64,000 nucleotides of DNA from JAKCDU01 sp035551615 (GTDB taxonomy: Bacteria; Actinomycetota; Acidimicrobiia; Acidimicrobiales; Palsa-688): positions 1 to 64,000 of the forward strand of contig DASZNC010000022.1 of the NCBI GenBank assembly GCA_035551615.1, in the 5' to 3' direction. Positions 26,220 through 34,616 of the stretch are shown piece by piece (the first letter of the stretch is position 1; every line of letters starts with the position of its first letter). Both the position numbers and the translations under genes were made by a program. The notes below the pieces were generated by a model. The model saw only the letters and a list, made by a program, of their open reading frames with translations. It ran no database searches and was not told the DNA's origin.

Positions 26220-27086
26220 CTACTCGAGCACCACGGGGTGGCCGAAGGATGTGAGCTTCTCCGGGTTGCGCTGGAAGTGAATGGTCGAGATGGTTTTGTC
26301 CGACACCTCGATGGCCATCACCTGGTCGATCTCGTCGTTCAGGGTGATGACCACCCCGGTCTCGCCGCCGACGGTGGCCGGCTGAATGCCGAGCTGGCCG
26401 GAGTAGCGGGCGGCCAGGTTGATGAGCAGGCGGGCGACCCGGTGGGCACCGACGACCGGCCGGCGGGCGGCCCGGCGGTTGGGTCCACCGTCGGTGAGAC
26501 AAACCACGTCGGGGGCCAGCCGGGAGATCACGCCGGTCACGTCGCCGGAGGCCACGGCCAGGAGCAGCCCGTCGAGCAGTTCCCGCTCGGGCGCGCCGGG
26601 CCGGTCGGGGGCCTTGCCCGGACGCAAGCGCCGCCGGGCCCGGCTGGCGATCTGCCGGCAGGTGGCCTCCGACCGGCCGACGGTGGCGGCGATCTCGGCG
26701 AAGGGGACGTCGAAGACGTCGGCCAGGACGAAGACCGCCCGCTCGACCGGGGCCAGTTGGTCGAGCAGGACCAGAAAGCCCAATGTCAGCGAGTCGGCCA
26801 GTTCGGCGGCGTCCTCAGGTCCGGGGTCGGCCACTATCGGCTCCGGTAGCCAGGGGCCCGGATAGGTCTCCCGGGTGCGGGGCGCCGAGCGGAGGCGGTC
26901 GAGGCAGATGCGGGTCGCCACGGTGACCAGCCAGGCCTCGGGATGGTGGATGTGAGAGCCGCCGGCGGCCTGCCAGCGCAGCCAGGCTTCCTGGGCCACG
27001 TCGTCGGCCTCGCTGAACGTCCCGAGCATGCGGTAGGCCAGGCCCCGGATCCGGGGCCGGGCCGCTTCGAACGGGTCAGCGCTCAC
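26220..27086 (-). CDS. ECF41-type RNA polymerase sigma factor with SnoaL-like C-terminal domain
   Basis: From the GTG at 27086 the protein has 288 residues. Sigma region 2 is IRGLAYRMLGTFSEADDVAQEAWLRW (pieces), region 4 is LDQLAPVERAVFVLADVFDV and FAEIAATVGRSEATCRQIAS. The extra C-terminal domain is a SnoaL-like fold with TDGGPNRR and the RNPEKL motif that corresponds to NPDKL of ECF41 sigma factors, where this domain modulates activity in place of an anti-sigma factor. An ATG at 27140 would add 18 residues. The downstream-adjacent flavoprotein gene may be its target, as ECF41 genes often lie next to an oxidoreductase. Confidence 0.88.
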   Translation of the reverse strand: MSADPFEAARPRIRGLAYRMLGTFSEADDVAQEAWLRWQAAGGSHIHHPEAWLVTVATRICLDRLRSAPRTRETYPGPWLPEPIVADPGPEDAAELADSLTLGFLVLLDQLAPVERAVFVLADVFDVPFAEIAATVGRSEATCRQIASRARRRLRPGKAPDRPGAPERELLDGLLLAVASGDVTGVISRLAPDVVCLTDGGPNRRAARRPVVGAHRVARLLINLAARYSGQLGIQPATVGGETGVVITLNDEIDQVMAIEVSDKTISTIHFQRNPEKLTSFGHPVVLE

Positions 27087-27194
27087 GCCACCGATCCGGC
27101 TCGCGTGGGCGCCGGACGAGCCATCACGCAGCCGCCGCATTCTCGAGGCGACCGGCGCTCACGCCGCCAACTACACCACGCAACCGTCGGCCGG

Positions 27195-28436
27195 TCACGC
27201 GGCCGCCTCTGCCGGCTGGCCGACGGCGCGCCGGGCGGCAGCCCGGCCGCTGGCCAACGCGGCGTCGGCGATCAGCCCCTCGGGGCCGACCCAGTCGCCG
27301 GCGATGAACACGCCGGGCACCCCGGTGGCGTCGGTCCCCGGTCGGCCGGCCAGGCCGCCCCGAGCGGCGATGGGAGCGGCGCCGGCCACCACCATCCGGG
27401 CCAGGAAGCGGCTGGTCACGATGTCGTCGTCGCCCACACCGGCCCGGGCCAGGTGGGCCTCGAGGGCGGCCCGGTCGGCTCTGGCCTCGGTGGCGCCGTA
27501 GCGGATGGCGGCCACGACGGCCTGGCCGGCCGGGGCCTGGCGGGCCGGCGGCCCCTGGACGGTGGCGTACAGCGGCACGTCCACGCCCAGGACGTATCCG
27601 GGGTCGGGAATCCGGCGCACGCCGGCATCGATGCAGGCGGCGGTCACCTCCGGGCCCAGGTCGCCCCAGCCCGGATCAGCCGGCAACATTCCCAGCACGG
27701 CGGCCGGGCGGCCGGCGGCGATCACCACCGAGCGGGCGGCGAGCGCACCGTCGGCCGTCGCCACCTCGATGCCTCCTCCGGCCGGCTCGACGCCGGTCAC
27801 CTTGACCCCGGTGCGGACCTGGCACTGGGCGGCCAGACCGTCGTAGAGCTGGGCCCACCCGCCGTCCAGGTAGAGCACGCCCTTGGTGGCCTTGCCCAAC
27901 TGGGCCACGGCCGCATCGGCGCCGAGCGTGTCGAGGTCGTCGGCGTAGGTCCCGATGCGGACCAGGGCCTGGAGAACGGCGGCCGCGGCGGTGCCGAGCC
28001 CCGACTCGCCAATCCACTGGTTGACCGACTGGCCGGCGAAGCGGGCCGGCTTCATCAGCGGCAGCCGGGCCAGCAGGGAGGCGAACACCGCCTTGTCCTT
28101 CCGGCCGAGGGCCGATGTGCGCAGCAGCGAAGGGGCACCTGTGGGCAGCAGGTGCAGCGTGTCGCCGACCAGGCCTCGGTATTTGTTGAGGGGCGGTGGC
28201 GAGCCCTGCGGCTCGATGCCCAGACCGCGTAGGACGCCGACGCCGGCACCGGCGCGGTAGAGGGCGTGGCCGCCCATGTTGAAGACGAAGCCGTCCCGCT
28301 CGGTCACCTGGGCCCGGCCGCCGGGCAGGTGGGCGTCGAGCACGAGGGTGCGGGCTCCGGCCTTGGTGGCGGTGGCGCCGGCGGTCAGTCCGGCCAGTCC
28401 GGCGCCGACGACGATGACATCCCATTCAGCGTTCAT
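27195..28436 (-). CDS. Protoporphyrinogen oxidase/phytoene desaturase-like flavin amine oxidase
   Basis: The 413-residue protein starts with the dinucleotide motif VIVVGAGLAGLTAGATATKAG and the second FAD contact PGGRAQVTERDGFVFNMGGH. Near the C-terminus GVPGVFIAGDWVGPEGLIADAALASGRAAA closes the FAD site. The family covers protoporphyrinogen oxidases, carotenoid desaturases and monoamine oxidases; the exact substrate cannot be chosen. The ATG at 28436 is right at the start of homology. It lies 108 bp before the ECF41 sigma gene and 43 bp after the diiron protein gene, all on one strand. Confidence 0.87.
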   Translation of the reverse strand: MNAEWDVIVVGAGLAGLTAGATATKAGARTLVLDAHLPGGRAQVTERDGFVFNMGGHALYRAGAGVGVLRGLGIEPQGSPPPLNKYRGLVGDTLHLLPTGAPSLLRTSALGRKDKAVFASLLARLPLMKPARFAGQSVNQWIGESGLGTAAAAVLQALVRIGTYADDLDTLGADAAVAQLGKATKGVLYLDGGWAQLYDGLAAQCQVRTGVKVTGVEPAGGGIEVATADGALAARSVVIAAGRPAAVLGMLPADPGWGDLGPEVTAACIDAGVRRIPDPGYVLGVDVPLYATVQGPPARQAPAGQAVVAAIRYGATEARADRAALEAHLARAGVGDDDIVTSRFLARMVVAGAAPIAARGGLAGRPGTDATGVPGVFIAGDWVGPEGLIADAALASGRAAARRAVGQPAEAAA

Positions 28437-28479
28437 GCCGTACAGACGGGCCGGGACGCCGGTTTGTGACAGGGGTCCT

Positions 28480-29571
28480 TCAGGAGGTGGCCGCCGCCCG
28501 GTCGGCCGCCACCGCGTCGTAGGCCTCGAAGTCCGACGCCGTGTCATCGGCGTGCTCGTACTGGAGCAACCCGGCCTCGGCCCACTGGTCACGGAGCCAC
28601 CCGTCGTTGGCGTCGAGCAGGCCCAGCTTGCGGACGTTCGGGACCAGCTTGGAGAAGAACGCCTTCTGGAAGGCCATGAACTGGCTGCGCCCCAGCTTGT
28701 TGGCCGCCTCCAGGAGGAATGGCACCACGGCCTCGGCCGACACGCCCAGACGCTCCCAGACCTCCGGGGTGGTCGAACGCAGCCGGTTGCGCATCGTGTT
28801 CTCGACCAGGAACTCCTGGCGTTCCTTCAGCTCGGCCGCCGACAGGCTGCGGTACAGCTCATTGAGGCTGACGATCCCGAAGGCGACGTGGCGGGCCTCG
28901 TCGGACATCACGTAGCGGAGCAACTTCTGCAGCAACGGCTCAGACGTGCGCCGCAGCAGGTCGCCGAAGGCGGCCAGAGCCAGGCTCTCGATGATGATCT
29001 GCATGCCCAGGTAGGCGATATCCCAGCGGCTGTCCTCCAACAACCCGAAGATCTGGCCCTGGAGATAGGGCGACATCGGGTAGGCCTCGCCGACCTTGTC
29101 GTGCAGGTAACGGGCGAACACCTCGGTGTGGCGGGCCTCGTCCATCGTCTGGGTGGCGGCGTAGTACTTGGCGTCGATCCACGGCACCGTCTCCACCAGC
29201 TTGGCTGCGGTCATCATGGCGCCCTGCTCGCCGTGCATGAACTGGCTGAGCTGGGCCTTGAACGTCTCCAGGCGCAGCGCAGCGAACTCCTTGTCGCCCC
29301 ACGAGGCGATGGGCGAGCCGGGCAGCTGGGCCGCCTCGCGGGCCAGGGCGACGATGGGCGCCTCGTCGTCGGTCACCCGGTCGGGGTCGACATCGGTCGA
29401 CCAGTCCAGGTCGGTGACGCTGTTCCACTGCGACGCAGTGCCCTTGTTGTAGAGGGTGACCAGCTGGGCCCGCTCCCGGTCGTAGCGCCACGTGAAGAGC
29501 CGGTCGGCCTGATCTCGTATGACTTGTACGGCATCGTCGGCGACGCCGGCCGGCACCTCGGTGGTGGTCAT
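28480..29571 (-). CDS. Ferritin-like diiron protein
   Basis: The 363-residue helical protein has two half-sites of a carboxylate-bridged diiron centre: Glu in MHGEQGAMM with DEARH (TQTMDEARHTEV), and Glu in IIIESLALAAF with a second DEARH (VMSDEARHVAFGI). This is the ribonucleotide-reductase R2/AurF/ferritin-like oxygenase fold, which activates oxygen. No radical tyrosine can be identified with confidence and no NrdE partner is nearby, so an oxygenase or oxidase role is more likely than nucleotide reduction. It overlaps the upstream gene by ATGA and belongs to an operon that starts with polA. Confidence 0.82.
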   Translation of the reverse strand: MTTTEVPAGVADDAVQVIRDQADRLFTWRYDRERAQLVTLYNKGTASQWNSVTDLDWSTDVDPDRVTDDEAPIVALAREAAQLPGSPIASWGDKEFAALRLETFKAQLSQFMHGEQGAMMTAAKLVETVPWIDAKYYAATQTMDEARHTEVFARYLHDKVGEAYPMSPYLQGQIFGLLEDSRWDIAYLGMQIIIESLALAAFGDLLRRTSEPLLQKLLRYVMSDEARHVAFGIVSLNELYRSLSAAELKERQEFLVENTMRNRLRSTTPEVWERLGVSAEAVVPFLLEAANKLGRSQFMAFQKAFFSKLVPNVRKLGLLDANDGWLRDQWAEAGLLQYEHADDTASDFEAYDAVAADRAAATS

Positions 29572-30191
29572 GCACTTCCCCCTGGGCGTTTGTCAGTCCC
29601 GCTCACTTTACGCCGTTCAGTCGTCTTGGGCGGGTTGACCGGCGCCGATTGTTCGGGCGTTTCCCGCTCGGGCCCGAACCCGACCACCACGGCCGGCCCG
29701 GCCGCCGGCCCGCCGGCGTCCGCCCGGGACAATCCGCCCCGGCCAGGCCGGTCGGGGCCCCCTCGCAGCCGGCTGACCAGGCCGGCGCCGGGCAGGTCGG
29801 CGAGCCGGGCGAAGGTGTCGTCCATCACGTGCATCAGCCGGTCGACCGACGAGGCGATCGATGCGACCTGGGCCTGCGTCTGGCCGATGACCTCGAGGGC
29901 GGGAACGGCATTGCGGTTGACGGCGTCGAGTACCGCCGGCAGGCTGGCCAGCACCTCCTCATCGAGGAGGGGCACCAGGGCGTTCAGCCGGGGGGCCAGC
30001 GCGGACAGCGGCTCCTCCAACGGTTCGGTCAGCCGGTCCAGCCGCTGCACCAGTGTGTCGAGGCGGGAGACGGTGGCCGCGAAGCTGGTCAGCGACCGGT
30101 TGAGCAGGACGATCGAGTCCGGCAGCTGGGTGAGCGCCTCGATCTGCTCGGTGCCCAGCCTGACCAGGTCGCTAACCGTGGGAATCTTCAC
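29568..30191 (-). CDS. Coiled-coil protein of unknown function
   Basis: The 207-residue protein has an N-terminal amphipathic/coiled-coil part with heptad-like Leu spacing (residues 15-125, rich in RLD and SLP segments) and a disordered Pro/Gly/Arg-rich C-terminal third. It has no transmembrane helix or signal peptide. It starts with GTG 10 bp after the polA stop and overlaps the diiron gene start by 4 bp (ATGA), so the three genes form one transcript. I do not recognise the family; long Leu/Val/Asp helices of this type occur in actinobacterial apolipoprotein-like proteins. Confidence 0.7.
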   Translation of the reverse strand: MKIPTVSDLVRLGTEQIEALTQLPDSIVLLNRSLTSFAATVSRLDTLVQRLDRLTEPLEEPLSALAPRLNALVPLLDEEVLASLPAVLDAVNRNAVPALEVIGQTQAQVASIASSVDRLMHVMDDTFARLADLPGAGLVSRLRGGPDRPGRGGLSRADAGGPAAGPAVVVGFGPERETPEQSAPVNPPKTTERRKVSGTDKRPGGSA

Positions 30192-30201
30192 AAACGGGAA
30201 G

Positions 30202-32895
30202 TTATCCCTTGGCCGCCGCCCAGTTCTCGCCCCACGACTCGTTGATGGTCAACGGGACCCGCAGGTCCACCGCCCCGATCAGCGCATCGCGCACGGCGTG
30301 GGCGGCCTCGTCCTCCTCGCCGGGCGGCACCTCGACGATCACCTCGTCGTGGACCTGCAGGACCAGCCGGCTGTCCAGCCCGACCAGGCGGGCGTCCAGC
30401 CGCACCAGCGCCACCTTGAAGATGTCGGCGGCCAGGCCCTGGATACCGGCGTTCATGGCCTGGCGCTCGGCCGCCGCCCGGGTCTGGTACCGGCCCGACT
30501 GCAGCTCGGGAATGAGCCGGCGGCGGCCCATCAGCGTCTCGGTGTAACCGCGGTCGCGGGCCTCGGCCACCACCCGGTCCATGTAGGTGCGCACGGCCGG
30601 GAAGGCGTCCCAGTAGGCCCGCAGGATCTCGGCCGCCTCCTCCACCGGGATGGCCAGGCGCTGGGCCAGGCCGTATGACTCCATGCCGTAGGCCAGCCCG
30701 TAGGAGACCATCTTGGCCTTCGACCGCATGGCGATGGTGACGTCACCCGATTCGACCCCGTAGACCCGCGACGCGGTGACGTTGTGGATGTCGGTGCCGG
30801 ACCGGAACGACTCGATCAGCGCCGGCTCCTCGGCCAGGTGGGCGATGACCCGCAACTCGATCTGGTTGTAGTCGGCAACCAGGAACCGGCACCCGGCGGC
30901 CGGGATGAAGCAGCGCCGGAAGCGGCGGCCCTCCTCGGAGCGGATCGGGATGTTGTGCAGGTTGGGCTGGTCGGAGCTGAGCCGACCGGTGCGGGCGACC
31001 GTCTGGTTGAACGTGGCCCGGATCCGGTCGTCGGGTCCGACCTCGGCGAGCAGCGACTCGCCGTAGGTGGACCGCAGCTTCTCGACCTCCCGGTAGCGCA
31101 GCAGGGCATCTACGATCGGGTGCTCGCCGCGCAGCTTCTCCAGTGTCTGGGCATCGGTCGAGTACCCGGTCTTCGTCTTCTTCTGCGGGGTCAGGCCCAG
31201 CTTGGTGAAGAGGATTTCACGCAGCTGCGGAGTCGAGTTGACCACGAAGTCGACACCGGCCAGGTCCTGGATCTCCCGCTCCAGCCGCTTGGCCTCCGAC
31301 GCCAGCTCGCCGGCCAGCAGCTTGAGGGCGGCCACATCGACGCGGACGCCGGCGTCCTCCATCTCGGCCAGCACCCGGACCAACGGTCGTTCGACCTCGT
31401 CGTACAGGTTGGACATGCCCCGGGCCGACAGGGCCGCGGACAGAGGCTCGACCAGCCGGGCCACCGCCGCCGCCCGGCGGGCCGCCTCGTCGGCCGGGTC
31501 CGATGGTGATGCCATCAGGTCCAACTGGCCGCTGGCCTGGCCGCTGCCGGCCGGAGCCAGCTCGACGTTGGCGTAGCGGGCGGCCAGCTCCTCGAGCAGG
31601 TACTGGTCACCGGCCGGGTCCACCAGGTAGGCGGCGATCGCCGGATCCAGCTCCAGGTTGGTAAAGGTGATGCCCCGAGCCATCAACCCCCGCATCAGTG
31701 CCTTGGCGTCGTGGGCCGACACCCGGACACCGTCCGGCCCGAGCAGCCCGTCGAGGGCGTCCACAACGGCAGCGTCGGCGATGAACGATCCGTCCAGCCA
31801 GGTGACGGACGCCGGCGACTCGGCCGGCAGGGCGGCGAAGGCCAGGCCCAGGAGCTCCGAACGGCCCTCCCGGCCGGCCCAGGCGCCGGCCATGGCCAAG
31901 TCGGTGCCGACCGACTGCCATTTGTTGATCTGGTCGACGACGGCGCCGGCCGACGGGAACCGATCCAGCGAGAGCTCGAGAGCAGATGAGGGACGCCCCG
32001 CCGAGGGATCCGCTCCTTGGCCCGAGCCGGTGGCGTCGAGGAAGTCGTCCCACAACGCCCGGAACTCGAGGAAGTCGAACAAGCGGCGCAGCTCGGCCAG
32101 GTCCCAGCCGCCGACCACCGCATCGGCCGGGTCGAACGAGACCGGCACGTCGCGCACGAGGGGCGTGACGGAGGCGTTGGACCGCACCTGGGCCTCGCCG
32201 TCGGCCAGGCTCTGGCGCAGCTTCGGCGTCTGCTCGTCCAGGTGCTCGAAGATGCCGTCGATGCCGCCGTAGGTGTTGATCAGCTTGGCCGCCGTCTTCT
32301 CCCCCACCCCGGGAACGTTCGGCAGGTTGTCGGACTTGTCGCCGCGGATGGCCGCGTACTGGGGGTACAACTCGGGCCGCACCCCGGTCTTCCCGACGAT
32401 GCCAGCCTCGTCGTAGAGGGTCGACTCGGTGACGCCCCGGGTCGGGTACAGCACCTTGACCAGCGGATCCTGCACCAGCTGGAAGGTGTCGCGGTCACCG
32501 CTCACGACGATCACCTCGTCGCCCCGTTCGGCCGCCTGGGTGGCCAGGGTGGCCAGCACGTCGTCGGCTTCGAAACCGGGCCAGTCGATGAGCGGGATGT
32601 TCAACGCATCGATCAACTGGCGGGCCAGGCCCATCTGCTGGCGGAGGATGTCGGGGGTCTCGGCCCGGCCCGCCTTGTAGTCGCTCAGCTGCTCGTGGCG
32701 GAACGTCGGCTCGGGCCGGTCGAAGGTGGCTACCAACTGATCGGGCCGGTGTTCCCGCAGCAGCACGACCAGCATCCGGGTGAACCCGAACACGGCGTTG
32801 GTCACCTGGCCCGACGCAGTGGCCATGTCGGTGGGCAGGGCAAAGAACGCCCGGTACAGGAGCGAGTTGCCGTCGATCAGCATCAACTTGGCCAT
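30202..32895 (-). CDS. polA: DNA polymerase I
   Basis: Pol I fills excision-repair gaps and removes Okazaki primers. The 897-residue protein has an N-terminal 5'-3' exonuclease (LMLIDGNSLLYRAFFALP, VVSGDRDTFQLV), a middle domain in 3'-5' exonuclease position that lacks the usual DxE metal ligands and so should be inactive, as in other Actinobacteria, and a C-terminal polymerase with motif A (LVADYNQIELRVIAHL), motif B (RSKAKMVSYGLAYGM) and motif C (QVHDEVIVEVP). The ATG at 32895 is 7 nt from a TATGGT hexamer, which favours it over the ATG 12 bp upstream. Confidence 0.97.
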   Translation of the reverse strand: MAKLMLIDGNSLLYRAFFALPTDMATASGQVTNAVFGFTRMLVVLLREHRPDQLVATFDRPEPTFRHEQLSDYKAGRAETPDILRQQMGLARQLIDALNIPLIDWPGFEADDVLATLATQAAERGDEVIVVSGDRDTFQLVQDPLVKVLYPTRGVTESTLYDEAGIVGKTGVRPELYPQYAAIRGDKSDNLPNVPGVGEKTAAKLINTYGGIDGIFEHLDEQTPKLRQSLADGEAQVRSNASVTPLVRDVPVSFDPADAVVGGWDLAELRRLFDFLEFRALWDDFLDATGSGQGADPSAGRPSSALELSLDRFPSAGAVVDQINKWQSVGTDLAMAGAWAGREGRSELLGLAFAALPAESPASVTWLDGSFIADAAVVDALDGLLGPDGVRVSAHDAKALMRGLMARGITFTNLELDPAIAAYLVDPAGDQYLLEELAARYANVELAPAGSGQASGQLDLMASPSDPADEAARRAAAVARLVEPLSAALSARGMSNLYDEVERPLVRVLAEMEDAGVRVDVAALKLLAGELASEAKRLEREIQDLAGVDFVVNSTPQLREILFTKLGLTPQKKTKTGYSTDAQTLEKLRGEHPIVDALLRYREVEKLRSTYGESLLAEVGPDDRIRATFNQTVARTGRLSSDQPNLHNIPIRSEEGRRFRRCFIPAAGCRFLVADYNQIELRVIAHLAEEPALIESFRSGTDIHNVTASRVYGVESGDVTIAMRSKAKMVSYGLAYGMESYGLAQRLAIPVEEAAEILRAYWDAFPAVRTYMDRVVAEARDRGYTETLMGRRRLIPELQSGRYQTRAAAERQAMNAGIQGLAADIFKVALVRLDARLVGLDSRLVLQVHDEVIVEVPPGEEDEAAHAVRDALIGAVDLRVPLTINESWGENWAAAKG

Positions 32896-32902
32896 CGGGA
32901 CC

Positions 32903-32908
32903 ACCATA
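32903..32908 (-). promoter_or_regulatory. -10 element of polA (leaderless)
   Basis: The minus strand reads TATGGT followed by 7 nt and the ATG at 32895. Confidence 0.5.
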
Positions 32909-32935
32909 GGCCCGGGGTAGGTCCGTGAGGACAGG

Positions 32936-32941
32936 TACGAT
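32936..32941 (+). promoter_or_regulatory. -10 element of the DtxR-family gene (leaderless)
   Basis: TACGAT is followed by 7 nt and the ATG at 32949. It supports the choice of that start over the GTG at 32925. Confidence 0.5.
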
Positions 32942-32948
32942 TCGGGCC

Positions 32949-33608
32949 ATGCCCGAGGGTTTCCACCCGCCCGTAGAGGAATACCTGGAAGCCATCCACG
33001 AACTCGGCGAAGAGGGCATCGTGGTCATCCAGGCCCGGCTGGCCGAGCGATTGGGCCATTCGGCGCCAGCGGTGTCGGAGATGATCCGGCGGCTGCGCGA
33101 CGACGGGTACGTCGCCGTCCGGGGCCGGTCGCTGCTGCTCACCGACCAGGGCCGGTCGGTGGCCGAGAGCGTGGTCCGCAAGCACCGGCTGGCCGAGCGC
33201 CTGCTCACCGACATCATCGGCCTGCCATGGGACAAGGCCCACGTCGAGGCCGGGCGGTGGGAGCACGTGATCTCCGACGAGGTGGAGGCCCTGCTCGTCG
33301 AGCGGTTGGGGCACCCCACGACCTGCCCGCACGGCAACCCGATCCCCGGCGCCGGCGGCGAGCGCACCGACATGGCCGTGCTGGCCGACCGCGGCCTGGG
33401 CGACCAGGTGCGCCTGGAACGGGTCACCGAACTGGTCGAGCTGGACCAGAAGTCGCTGTCGTACCTGTCAGCCCACGGCTTCGTACCCGGGACGGTCGCC
33501 ACCGTCACCTCGCTGGCCCCCGACGGCACGATGATCCTGTCGGTCGGAGGCGGTTCCATCGCCCTCGGGCCGACACTGGCCCAGCAGCTGTTCGTCACCG
33601 CGGCCTGA
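32949..33608 (+). CDS. DtxR/IdeR-family metal-dependent regulator
   Basis: A 219-residue regulator in the DtxR order: N-terminal winged helix (PVEEYLEAIHELGEEG, LAERLGHSAPAVSEMIRRL), metal-binding and dimerisation domain with the conserved segment RHRLAERLL-like KHRLAERLLTDIIGLPWDKAHVEA, W-E-H-VISDEVE and GHPTTCPHGNPIP, then a C-terminal SH3/FeoA-like domain. With Fe(II) or Mn(II) bound it should repress metal-uptake genes. A typical DtxR/IdeR operator precedes the ferric iron importer at 63 kb in this window, making that operon a plausible target. It is divergent from polA. Confidence 0.93.
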   Translation: MPEGFHPPVEEYLEAIHELGEEGIVVIQARLAERLGHSAPAVSEMIRRLRDDGYVAVRGRSLLLTDQGRSVAESVVRKHRLAERLLTDIIGLPWDKAHVEAGRWEHVISDEVEALLVERLGHPTTCPHGNPIPGAGGERTDMAVLADRGLGDQVRLERVTELVELDQKSLSYLSAHGFVPGTVATVTSLAPDGTMILSVGGGSIALGPTLAQQLFVTAA

Positions 33609-33611
33609 CCG

Positions 33612-34610
33612 TTGTTCGGCCCGGCCATTACCTACCTGGGCGTCCCCTCCGCCACCCTGGCCGATCCGGCTTCGCTCGAAGGGGCCGATGTGGTCGTCGT
33701 GGGGGCCCCCTTCGACGGGGGAACATCGCACCGGCCGGGGGCCCGTTTCGGCCCGCAGGCCATCCGGATGGCCGACTACCTGCCTCACGACGGCAGCCGT
33801 CCCCACCTGGCCCTGGGCGTCGACCCGCTGGTCGACCTGAAGATCGTGGACGTGGGCGACGTCGAGATGCCGCCCGGCGACATCGAGGGTTCGCTCCGCC
33901 GGCTCGAAGCCGCGCTCGCCGCCGCCCAGGTGCACGGCGCCATGCCGGTCGTGCTGGGGGGCGACCACTCGATCGCCTGGCCGGATGTGACGGCGGTGGC
34001 CCGCAAAGTGGGCTGGGGCCGGGTATCGGTCATCCACTTCGACGCCCATGCCGACACCGCCGACCTCCAGTTCGGCTCGCTGTATGGGCACGGGACGCCG
34101 ATGCGCCGGCTGATCGACTCGGGGGCGACCAGAGGCGACCGGTTCCTGCAGGTCGGCCTCAGGGGCTACTGGCCGGAGCCACCGACCCTGGCCTGGATGG
34201 CCGAGCAGGGCATGCGCAGCTTCGAGATGGCCGAGGTCGGGCACCGCGGCCTGGACGACTGCCTGGATGAGGCCATGACCATCGCCCTGGACGACTGCGA
34301 CGCCGTATTCCTGTCGGTCGACGTGGACGTGGTCGACCCGGGTGCCGCCCCCGGCACCGGCACACCCGAGCCAGGCGGCCTCACCACCCGCCAACTGCTC
34401 GACGCCGTCCGCCGCATCGCCATGACCGTCCCTCTCGCCGGCATGGACGTGGTCGAGGTATCACCGCCGTTCGACCACGCCGAGGTCACGGCCTACCTGG
34501 GCAACCGGGTGGTCCTGGAGGCCCTGTCCGGGGTGGCCTGGCGGCGCCGGAGCGGGGACAAGCCCCGGCCCGAATGGCCCCTGCTGGACCCCCGCCGCAA
34601 CCACCGCTGA
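33612..34610 (+). CDS. Agmatinase/ureohydrolase-family protein
   Basis: The 332-residue protein belongs to the arginase/agmatinase family, which hydrolyses guanidino compounds to urea and an amine with a di-manganese centre. All metal-ligand motifs are present: VVLGGDHSIAWP, VIHFDAHADTAD and LSVDVDVVDPGAAPGTGTPEPGG. Agmatinase (giving putrescine) or guanidinobutyrase would both fit. It begins with TTG three bases after the DtxR-family stop, so the two are co-transcribed. Its product could feed the polyamine catabolic cluster at 15-22 kb, which is an inference. Confidence 0.9.
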   Translation: MFGPAITYLGVPSATLADPASLEGADVVVVGAPFDGGTSHRPGARFGPQAIRMADYLPHDGSRPHLALGVDPLVDLKIVDVGDVEMPPGDIEGSLRRLEAALAAAQVHGAMPVVLGGDHSIAWPDVTAVARKVGWGRVSVIHFDAHADTADLQFGSLYGHGTPMRRLIDSGATRGDRFLQVGLRGYWPEPPTLAWMAEQGMRSFEMAEVGHRGLDDCLDEAMTIALDDCDAVFLSVDVDVVDPGAAPGTGTPEPGGLTTRQLLDAVRRIAMTVPLAGMDVVEVSPPFDHAEVTAYLGNRVVLEALSGVAWRRRSGDKPRPEWPLLDPRRNHR

Positions 34611-34616
34611 CCGGAG

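Noticed and set aside
28480..29571. Class I ribonucleotide reductase beta subunit
   Set aside because: The diiron motifs fit the wider ferritin-like fold, but no large subunit is nearby and a radical tyrosine cannot be located.
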